DNA of 64,000 nt from Nymphalis io (Eukaryota; Arthropoda; Insecta; Lepidoptera; Nymphalidae). Made by a program: the position numbers and the translations under genes. Under the pieces are notes generated by a model. The model saw nothing but the letters and a program-made list of their open reading frames with translations, did not search any database and was not told where the DNA came from. Positions 22,164-34,100 of the stretch are shown piece after piece. Location: positions 9,337,501 through 9,401,500 of the forward strand of contig NC_065894.1 in the NCBI RefSeq assembly GCF_905147045.1, read 5' to 3'. The number at the start of each line of letters is the position of its first letter. The first letter of the stretch is position 1.

Positions 22164-25100
22164 GTAAGTCTAACAGTTATACATATTTTTATATAATGAC
22201 TACAACTGAAGGATTAAGAAACATTGTACTTTTAAATTAAGAAATATTTTTTTACCAAAATAAAGCTTAGTTCCACTAAATAAATGAAAATACTGAAGAT
22301 ATATATAAAATAAACAGTTCTGTGACTTCATTCAAATCATATCATAAACAGATGGTTTATGCACATAATTTAATTTCAGAAATGCAACATACATTATTTT
22401 AAAGTTTCAGTAAATAATAACTTTCTTCGTTCCTTTGATCAGAAAATTCGCAATAAAATCTGGCTGGTTGAAATGAAATGTTGATGTAAATGTCATGCAC
22501 TCCACATTTAAAAAATCAAAGCAAAGCTTTAAACCATTCAATTAAATTTCTTTATCCAGACAAGTTTCACCAACTGCAAAATTGACGACTGCATGTGGTC
22601 TCTTTTTAAATATTTAACATACATATCTTCATACAGGTTAACATCACATATATAACAACATCACTACAACTTTTATTTTAACAAAAGTTTATTAAAATTT
22701 TGCTTGGCGATTAATAGTTTGTTGTAAAATATACAATTCAAGTTGCGAGTTGCGAAAATTCATTCACATTTCAAGTATTATACTTTTTTTTTTTTGCCAC
22801 AATGGTTTTACTAAAATATTAGTCACTATTGGAAAAATTAACTTCAGCTAAAATATCACAAACGTAATATGGTTTACATTAATCACAGACTTGGCTTACA
22901 GTCTTAGTTTTGTATAAGCAGAAATAGACGGATAATTAGTATGTTGTCACTTGTCATTTCAGCAAGAAGTTTGTGATAAATGTAAACAAAATAACATGAA
23001 CAAAGAATCCATTTGCAGTTTAAGCTTAGAAGGAATTTAGATGAATGATTTGTTGATTTTTTTATTACAACTGTCTATTTATATCATGAAGTATAATAAT
23101 CCCAAACAGATGAGGAAACCTTTGCCCAGCTGTGGGTGTGTGGATATGTATAAATTACTTTGTTGGAATATTTTTTATTTATTTTCTTTATTTATATGAA
23201 AAAAAACATACAAATGTTTGCCTTTACAAACATAGATTAATTAACTTACCTCTTCATCTTGTTCCCATGGATTTTTACAAAAACCAGTTGCTTCATAAAG
23301 TTAGATAGATACTTAATGAAATAGACATGATATAATTATCCATTCCATCCCCTCTAGTGACAAAACTGCAGGCTGTTTCCTGACTGTGTACACTGATTTA
23401 CATTGTTGAATGCACACAGCCCTCTGTGACCTACCTGTGAGTACTGCCCTATATCCCTTTGACCTGATTTTCCTCTGGCGTTTGATTAGGGTTGAGTTAC
23501 GGATCGTTTAGACATAACTAATTTATATTACATGAAACTTTATGGCTTCACAGACGCATTCCTCTCAGATTATCTTCAGAGCACGTGTTTGTAATAAACA
23601 ATGACGGTAAATATGACGTAAAAACACAGCTTACTTAAGTGGCATATATGTATGTCTATCGATATAAGATTCTTATGGGAAAGATAAGGGTACTCATGAG
23701 ACCGAATTGATTTTTCTGTTACATCGCGAAGTTTATTTTGTGTTAAATTGATCGCTCCATGTAGCCTCGACCCCAAAACTGGTTAACGCGCGTCGACCTC
23801 CCCAACCTTTAACCTAATTCTGAGCTCAACCCTCGCAGATGGGTGCTTGCATTGATGCTTTTATTAGATAACACAACTTTTACACCCTAACCCCGATGTA
23901 AGGCTGACAATATTAAATTGGTACACAATTATACTTATCACGGCTACAATACCGGTAAATTGAGTAAATCACTTCATTTTTTGTTGTTTATTTACGATAC
24001 GGGCTTTGGGGAACTGAGAACGAATAACAATACGTATCCGAGAGATAAATTTATAGCCACATAGAATACACTCATGGAGCGTGGCACAGATGTAACGAGG
24101 AGTAGGATATAAAAAAATTTATTGACTCTCCTTTTTCCACGTTTTTTTGGGTGACGAGTGGTATTTTCATAATTATGTGATAAGTAAATATAAGATTCCA
24201 TTTAATGGTGAAGCTCAGATTCTTTCGCCTCCCACGCTTTTGGCACTCCATTGAAGATCGTTATGCCGGATCTACCTAAATAAAACAAAGATTGTGCTCC
24301 CGATACCCCAGTTTCTAGGAATCTGTGACCGGTCATTCCGATTTGGAACTTGAAGTATTAGTCGATTATCCAATGACTACATAACATAACGACTCACATA
24401 CTTCTACGCTTTTGTTTTCACTAACGACAATATAAAAACAATTGGACATATATTATGGTATGGTTTATATCGTGACATTTTTATTCGAGAATTTACCATT
24501 GACCTTGTCCGAACTCTTCAAAGCCTTAGTAAAGTTTTACTTAATAAAGTTTCTTTTTCTTTCGTGTAATCGCTTATAATATTAGAGGTCTTTTTTATAA
24601 CACTAACTGCATGCATCTGTGGAATTTAACAGTAGGCGTATAATCACCTATAAATCGATCGTGGCGATAAAAATTTAAAGTATTTTCATAAAAGTAGTTT
24701 AAATGCGACAAAAAAAAATTGGCATCGAAAAATAAACAGAAGAACAAAATACGTTCCCAAATGGGACAGGAGTGCCAAATATTTACAACAGTACCTAAAG
24801 TGGCGTTTAAACCCCGCGATCAACTTTCATTCACCGGCAGAAAGTTGTTGCTATGCGGATGTCGGCCCCACGGTGCGCTGTTGCTATTAAACCAAAACGC
24901 TCGTGCAACGGGCGTCATGTAGATGATATCGTGTTTCGAAAGTAACCTGCTATAGTTTACTTGTTTTAAACGTTTTCTCATTTCCATTGGCCCGTTTACT
25001 TGTCTCCTCGTTAAGACTAAGTAAATCAAAGTAACTGCCAATATTGCAATGAAATACTATCGTTATTCCGAAGCCGTATTTCATTCAACCATTGTAATGA

Positions 25101-28100
25101 GAAAGTGATATCATAGATCAAACTTGTACTGTTAAACTTATGATAGTTGACTAAATCAGCTTTCATTGCGTACGTACTTCCATCCCTTTCTTATTTTTTT
25201 TTTTATTTTTTTTCTGATAAAGTAACATATTATCCACACGTGTATTTTACGTTATTATTTTAACAAAAAACTTAATTTAGCTTCGCCTTTTCGTAACTTA
25301 AGTCATGGTTTTTATAAATTTTCTTAAAATGGCTCGTATATTTTTTGGATTATTTGTAATAAATTATCTGTGAACTTTTCTTTTTGTTAAAACCACGATT
25401 TTTAATGGAAACTTACTTATTGTGAATAGTAATAGATTACCGAGAATAGAAAACAATGTTTGATTTTTATGTAGCGGTAATTTATATCGCATCTTACTAA
25501 CACATAGGTATAGTAGGATATTTAACGGTAAGCATTTAAGTGGCCATATCTCAGAAGCGATGTAGTCAGGCCGTCTCGACGGTGAATGGTCACCTTTCTC
25601 CGACACACAGTCTAGACGATTCGGCTACAGCCAGTGAATGAAATTCACGTTGGAATGCGGAACAAATTTATTGGACCCTACCAAAACTCATCGTTGACAC
25701 AAAATATTAGTTAGAACGCTTAACGATTTCAATTCAAGTTACATTTAATTGAAATGAAAATGCATTAAATTTAAGAATGGGAAGTATTGTGAAAGTGATT
25801 AGTATTTTGTTATGTCGCCTAAAAAGATTTTCAGATCGGATTTCCTATTAAAAGAAATACGTCGAAAGTACAAAAGGTTAATGCCGAGAGCATTACCATT
25901 AGTATGTTATTACAATCAATATTTACAGACATCTTGTCAATTTTAATTATTGTATTATGAATGTGATAAATAATTATTGCTTAATACATGTTATATCGTT
26001 ATTCGTACGATTGATTTACATTATGCAGGTAATATAATATTATTAATAGAGTTCAATAACAATCTGCGGTAGGTAAACGTGTGGTGTGCGAAGACAACGC
26101 GTGGGCCACCGAACATTGTGTGGGTATTCAGGTACCCAATGCAAATGGCCAAGATTTCTCCACTGTCGACGCTCCACTCACACTCGACCCATTATATTTG
26201 CGGCCACGATTTCATTGCGCACCGACAACCATTTGCATTTTAATTGGATTTAGTCTCGCTTACATATCATACGCTTGCTTTGTCGTTTCCGACGCTATTT
26301 CCAACGTACCGACAGTCCGCCATTATCGCAACTTCGAAAAACCACCTGACAACCAATCAATTACATGTGTGCTCATACAAAAACATTGACGATGTTTGTT
26401 ATAATGTTTTCAGAAAGTAATCGCACATGACGTGGAGAATGGTAGTACGAGAATTGTATAATTTCACCTGATTTCGCAACATTTATGTAATTATTTCGTT
26501 TCATATTTTAAAGTTATATGATTTTAATTTATTATACATGTATTACTTAATATCAACTTGTCACGGTTTCGATGAAAATAAATACTTTGTTAAGTATTAT
26601 TATAAGGCGCGGTGTTGGCGGAGTGTGACGAGTCAGCCCTAAAGTGCCCCTCGGTGTCAACGACCGGCCGCGAAGGTTTTTGCGCGGCGAACGGTGGTTT
26701 ATTTTAATACATAATTGAATGAGTATGGAAAGTCAAAACTCAGCGACGGAAGTGATTGTGAACCTACGTGAGTTTAATATAATAAAGAAATTTTTTTTTT
26801 ATTCGAATTAATAAAAATATTATTAAGGACGAGAACATATCGCCTTCATCGACTAGGGTTGCAACATAATTCGCCTGTTCTTATTCGCAGTAATTTTGCC
26901 TGTTCGTTGCCCTATTGAAATCGACGATATTGTAAGACTGACCTGCTGAGAAATAATCGTCGTTAATGGTCTGATTATGGTCAACGTTGGGGTCCGCTGA
27001 TGAAGATAATGGAGTATTGCGCAAAAGTAGATTACTAAATGTATAAGTGGTTTGATCGGCTGACTTCTTTAAGCTTCTGACAGCTTGTTGCGAAATTATA
27101 CGGGAGTTTCTATATTATGCAAATACTATTATGCAACAAGACAGTTTGTCATTGCTAGTCTTCAATCTGCTTCAATATCAGTACAACTAAAATAATAAAT
27201 AAATGTAGTAAGTCGCTGAATATCATTTATACATGAAAAAATATAAATTGCAAATAAGTACAGTCGTACGTAAAATAATGCATATGTAATACATAAAATT
27301 TAATAATATAAAATCATCAAAGGACAATTCCTTTATATATGGAGAATTCACCAGTTCACATCCCAGCGGGCCCCGCGTCGTTGACCGACAGTTTTTGCAC
27401 CGCATTGGTGGCCGCCTTCGTAATCTAGAGCAACCACATCTACGGATGCTGGTAAACATTAACTGTTCTGAAGTCTGATCAATTGTATCATGTTTCAAAA
27501 TTGAATATGTTTATATAGATGTAAATGTCACGGGTTGATGTCTTTATTTTATGAATACAATTGGCCTTATTCAACTGTCAAAACTTCCTACCTTCTCAAC
27601 AATTAGTCTATTCTTTACCAATGCTAATTTGATCAAAACGGATAATATATGAATGTTTGGAGTTATTTGTTAATACTATACAAAAATAAAAGTGTTTTGT
27701 TGATTTCGATGTGTGTCAATGAAAATGCAAAAATATATGGAAATGACACATCTATTCTATTATCTATATTGATTTATCGTAACGTGATTAACAATGGATG
27801 TATTAAGTAGAAAAATGTAGACGAAAACGAAGGTCGAGATCTCTTCGACAATTATCGAATGCACTTTGTGAATATCCAAGTCTCTATCACGGGCCAAAGA
27901 TTTACGAGTTAAATTAGTAGTCAACTTGACGGTATGTTTAGAAAATAGGAAATTTTATAAATGTAATAATTGGCATTTTGGATTTTTATCCCTGATTTCG
28001 GAATATATAATATTTTTATATACCTACTATTAGGTATTGGGTTCTAAGTGATTTCTGTTGTAGAATCACCTTAGTGTAGAGTTAAGCCACGATTATTTAA

Positions 28101-31100
28101 CGGAAATTTCGATTTCGGAATAAGATCCGAACCTTCTCAAGTAGAGGAGGCCTTAGCATATTACGATACTACACGGAATAAAAAAATATTAGTAATTGTA
28201 TAGAAAAAAAAATATTTTTTTTTGTTTGGAAGTGTCAAAATTCGCGCCAAAATACACATCCATTTCTTGCACTACTACAACAATATATTCATCAATGATG
28301 CGATACAATCGCGTGCGGTGGCGTCGATAACGGCGCGGGCGCGTTGTTTTCGCGCGCACCTCACGGGCCCCGGGTTAACGGCCAGACGCGCCGGCCGGAC
28401 GTTAAACCTGCCCGGGACCGGCTCGCGGCCTCGCTGCCTCGCTCACTCGATCAGCAGTTACATGGACCCCGGCGTTGACTCTAGTTTAACTTATTGTATG
28501 ATGTATGCATTGTGCATTTCGAATTTAAACTACCGAACCCCGGGGATGAGTGATTGTAATATTTAATAACTAACGTGTTTGTTTTAAGTAAGGAACGTAA
28601 TGGGTGTTTTCGTCTGGTTTTGCTGCACCAATATGAAAATAGTAGTACTCTATATATAAATATCTAAAAAGCAATTAATAAACTTGTGTTATGGCTCTCT
28701 GAATCCCTTTGTTCGTTAGTAGTCAAAAGAAGCTCTAAATATGTTTCTCGATACTGACAACGATCACATAAACAGACAAGGTCAAACAATAGCCTGGATT
28801 CTCAGTATCCGATATCGGATATATCATATATAAGATGTCTAGGTAGCCAAGCGTCTTTCTTTAATTCGTGGAAGGTTCAAGCAATTTTTAGAGCTTGTTC
28901 TAGTGGCTTTTTTTGTTAATGAGACAGAAACAAAACGATTTCGAAACTTATTTTTTTTTAATGCGAAATATTAATTGTCACATATCATGTTTTCCTCTTT
29001 TTAAAGTTCTAACACGTTAATAATTTTTATTAAAGTTGATTGATCTTTTGTCATAGAAGTGAAAAGTGTTTGTAATATAATACCTCTATAATTAATATGA
29101 ATTAATATAAAGTAAAGATGTTTAAAGGTTTCGCTGAATAATACATGACTTTGGTCTTTGGTTTTAAAAAAGCATTTATAAAAAAAATCTTCACAGGTAA
29201 TTTTTTGAATATTTTCCTTGATTCCTTGATACGCTACTTGTATATATATGTTACCGACCGAATTATCGGTATTATCAACATCGAACTGTTCACAAACATA
29301 ATTTTTGATTGACTTGAAAGTTTTAATTGAATTAAGGTGAAAATATATCGTTTAGATAAAATATCTAATTTAGCGTTAATATCAAATACCTTGAATAACA
29401 ATACAAACAATATTATTGTGTAACTCAAGGATAGGTTTTCAAAATTAAGCGTTGTTAGTTTTTAAATATACTTGAAATGTATGTATATTGGCATAGAAAC
29501 AAATATATCCTTAGTCATCCTGTCGTAGCAATACGCGCGACATTATTAAAATAATATGCAATACAACGCACTCTCCTGCAGTATTGGCATATTAATATTT
29601 GTAATCGTTTGATGACTAAATATAATGCATGAAAGCGTTATCTCGTGACGGTTCTCAAGAGGTATCGAATGTTTCTACATTTTCTCATCATGTAGAAATA
29701 ACTCTTATATTTCAAAAAATATCTAAAATAGGATACGTTTTTTACTAAACATGAAAGCCAAAGGCAGAAAGCATTATACACGAAAACTATTTATAATTTG
29801 AGAATGGTTGAATATTAGAATAGGTTCTTTGATCGCTCTTAACTCTACTTATTTTAATAAAATTAAATTACTATCTAGCTAAAAAAGTTACAATAATAAT
29901 TTGCAGAAGATAAGTGTATATCTTGTCTTCGTCTCGTCTCTAGCCTGTCTACCCCGTATAAATCATCTACGCACGTCATACTCTTATCTGAGTAGTTAAT
30001 AGAAAACTCGCTGAATTATTCACAAGCCGAAGACTCTAAGTCTAAGTAATAAGAGCTCTAAGAAGTTGGCGGTCGATATGTAAAAAGATGAGATCTATTC
30101 AGGAATAATATCCTAGTAGGATTGTTTACGGTGCGGCTCTGTTCTCGTCGGGATTGTGTTGTGCTCGCGAGTCGCTAGTTTGCCCCGAGCTCAGACGGGA
30201 CGGGTGTACTCAGGTGGGATGGAGGCACGGAACGTCTGCGTCGGTGCTTTTTCATTCTTTGTTTGCGTTGAGGATTTGCATACAATCGGAGAAATTGCGT
30301 GGCTGGCAGCAGCCGGGAAAAAAGGAATTCGTGTAGTTTTATGCATATGACTGTTCGAAGTGCCGGCCCTTACTTTTTCTTTAATGCTCCAGGATTGGCT
30401 CGAATATAGTATTCATCACGTTCATTCCATGTTTGAACAGTAATACATCGAATCGAATGCTAATAATATACATATTATCGTTGTGTACATCCTGTTTTTA
30501 AATTTTCAAAACAGATATATACAAGATATCAAAGATAGTAAATAAAACACCGTGGAGCAAACCGTAGTAAGGTGAATCACTAAACGATAAAAATCACCAC
30601 AATCCAACATTGACGCGTGTGTCACCTGAATCACGTGGTCTTTCGCTCATTTATTGCTTACAAGCGCGCGCTATTATAGAATGCGCGTTAGTCGTGTCGG
30701 GCCGCCCGCGCCGCTCGCCGCTGTACCCTCGTTATCGCCGCTGATATTGACAAGTTACGCGTTCACAACACAACAACTCCACGTGTATAAACATTGTTGC
30801 ACAACAATAACATGCGGCCGCCAGTGACGCGCAAGGACGCGGCGGCACCGACGTCGACCATTATGGTAGATAGTTAAATACACAACTACGTACCCACGCC
30901 TCGAATTCCATGTTAAATTGATAAAAACGCACAATCGAGATGGGACTGTGGCTAATCAGGATCTTTGATAGTGGTGCAGTGATACAAGTGTTTCTTTGTT
31001 ATATTAATGTAACGTTGTCTCAGCGCTTTTGTTTTGACACCAAATGATTCAGTTCAATGATAAGTTCTTTGTTCAGTGTTTCGAGTACATATTGGATTCT

Positions 31101-34100
31101 TGGGATGTCTATAAAGGAGGAAAAAGTCGATGACTGTAAGTCCACAATTATTATTTTGTGCACGTTCCTGTGAAACGTTGACATGATTATATAAATATAT
31201 AATATCTAAGAGCAAATCATAATTTCAAAGGAAATATCAACAAAAAATATTAGTTACAAATCATAACAACAAACCATATTAAGTAATAATAAAAATAAGA
31301 AACCATTAAAATATGTTTCAAAATATATAAATAGTATAAATATGGTCACGCATTTAGTACAAACTATCTATAAAAATATATTTCATTAAATTTTTATATG
31401 TACGCACAAAATAAGAAATAATATCAATAATGTGGAGGTGAATTACGTAGAGTAATTAAAATTCGATTTTATTTTACCCTAATGAACCGGTATCATATTA
31501 TCAAACGACTTCTGCGAATAAACTGTTGTAGTAAATTCCTTCGTTGCTTGCGTCATCTTCATGTCATGAGATTCTTGGCCTTTGCTATATTAATTTTTAC
31601 ATTCGCTATTCGCTCAATAAAAATATAACAAAATTTATGATTTGATACCAACTCCGATCTAAACTTAAAACGGCATTTGCAGTTCGATAAACAGCAAAGC
31701 AAGTTATTTTGCACCTCCCACGCTAACCTATCGCCGGTTAGTCGCATTCCACGCATACTACCACAGGTTGTCGGCCGGCACTGCGGCTGGTTTGAACGAC
31801 TTGGCAATGGTGACGTAGATCGTCTCGGTGACTCGGCGTACCATCGATACACGACGCCCACACCCGCCCTCCGCTCATAACAAAACAGAGCTCTTCGGGT
31901 ATACACTGTGCTGTCTTAGAGCTCATCTTAAATTGGACAAAATGCTGCGCAGTTAAAACTCGCTACAGTATGGACACGAGACCGTTTTATTCTACCGCCT
32001 CTATCGTACAGCAAACAGACACGTGCCCCTAAACTGAGGTCAATTGGTATTTGATTAAACACTCAAATTAACAATCAATTTTTATATTAAGTTAAGATTA
32101 TATTCATAAAAATAAAATAAAAAATGTCTTCAGCATTACCAGCAAATAAAAATTATTAAAATACTTATTTAAATATAAATTATTATACAAAATAAATCAA
32201 TGATTTCAAGAGCACATTGTATCATCTAAAGAATCGTCTGAAAAAAAGCCGATACAACAGGAATTACGTTTCTTTTACTCAATTACATCCAATTACTGCA
32301 TATTTCTATGAAAATGAATATGTGCATTACGTGACATACCTAAAGAAGCGTACACACGACAACGTCACACATATGCTCGCGCAGCGTAACGCGTTTCTAT
32401 AAACTACGCAGTTGTCGAGATCACATGTGATAGCATGCGAATAGTTGCACATGTGGCGCGTGAGTGTGATAATAGAAAGGCTTGCTTACTTGCTCGTTGA
32501 CATGGCGCATGGCTTGTCTCCTTGTTTACTTTTTTTTAATGTTGCCACTCCACTTATTTGCTAATAAATATCGATAAAATTTACATAACATTATCGCTTA
32601 GGAGAATTAAATCTCGTCTTTCAAATTTTGGATCTAGCCAAATTGTTCCACCAACACATAAACAATTTTCTCCTCCAGTAAAGCGTAAAAATTGTTCGAG
32701 GAGTGTGTACGACAAAAGTTTAAAGGGTACCAATCGAATCTGCAATCTCTAAATCGCCAGACATATACAGCCGTCGTTCTTCTGTTCAGTTGTCGTCTAG
32801 ATTAGCGATATGATATTTATTGTTTATCAAGTTACAGATTATTATAAGAAAATTAAAAATATTAAATTCTAATTTTAATTTAAATTTACTTTTAATTTGT
32901 ATAAGCACATAAAGTAATGCGAACTTACAAGACGTTAAACAAACTTTCCGCTCTGCAAAAGTCGCCTTGAAATAAACGAGTGAGTCGAACGGTGGTGTTT
33001 TATTATGAAATGTCACATCGTGCCAGACGGTACATAAATAAGTCTGAATTAACTCGTCTGCGACCTCTGTTTCCCTCTAAGTGAGCTCTTACACCTCGCT
33101 CGTACTGGCTCCTTGGTTACTGGTATAAAACAGTTTAGATAACAATCAGACTTACACCTATAGCTTAGTCTACTATATTCCGTACATGTAACTCACAGGC
33201 CATAACTGACCCGTATTTTATAGGGCAATCAGTTTCACAACTCCAAAATTTTTATTGCGTGACAAAGTTAACGCCAAAATAAATACAATCAAAATATTTT
33301 ATGTTGTCATGCAACAACCTAACTTAATTGAATTTCATGTTTCCATATGTGAGCAACGGGACAAATTAACTAAATCTATTCAATAGAGGGCAGTATTTTT
33401 TTAATTGTACTTATTATTTTTATTTCAATTTTTAATACGATTACATTTTGTTATAAAACAACATGACATGAATACCTTCCAAATCTACGTTTTATAAAGT
33501 AACAAGTAACTTCAAAACTTTATTTCAACATCATTTATTTATCGATGTGTGTGTTTGTGCGTGTATATCGTGTATGTTATGAAACTCAACGGCCTAAACA
33601 TTTTGGCAATCCCAATGGGAAGACGCCGAGAGATACTTAGTGACTTGTTTCAAGCTTGGCGCACAAGCAATATGCGATGAAAGTTCATAAAGATTGAAAT
33701 GTACTTAGAAACTGACAAGTCCGACACATACATGACATAATCGTATAATTACCTGATATGAGACGTGAAAACTTGCTGGACTAAAATATTATTTGAATTT
33801 TAATTACCGAATAATTTATTGTTTGCAGTTAGGGTAACAAAAATGCACCTTCAAAAATAAAGTTTAATTAGGAATAACTTAAAATATTATTTCTTGGTCT
33901 TCACGGAACTCACGAGTCATGGTGAATTCACATATGAATGATTCACACGGTGTGTTATAATTTGGCGACGAGTGGGCGAGGAAGGTGAACGAGGCTCGCT
34001 TACGTGGATTAACATGGGTTGATTGACATGCTCCAGTCGAGACATCGATCTCTCGACTATATTAAAGCGTAAACTATTTGTAGTCTGTTCATTAGAGAAC

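Noticed and set aside
26081..26389. 102-codon frame starting at GTG
   Set aside because: No ATG, no family likeness, and it lies in what reads as regulatory DNA.
28222..28566. Plus-strand frame of 114 codons over a GC island
   Set aside because: Low-complexity, non-ATG start region, frame closes before any donor; more likely promoter DNA.
30811..30864. ATG-initiated frame MRPPVTRKDAAAPTSTIM before a GTAGAT, as a fourth first exon of minibrain
   Set aside because: The donor is weak and in phase 0, so it does not join the acceptor at 34308 in the kinase frame.
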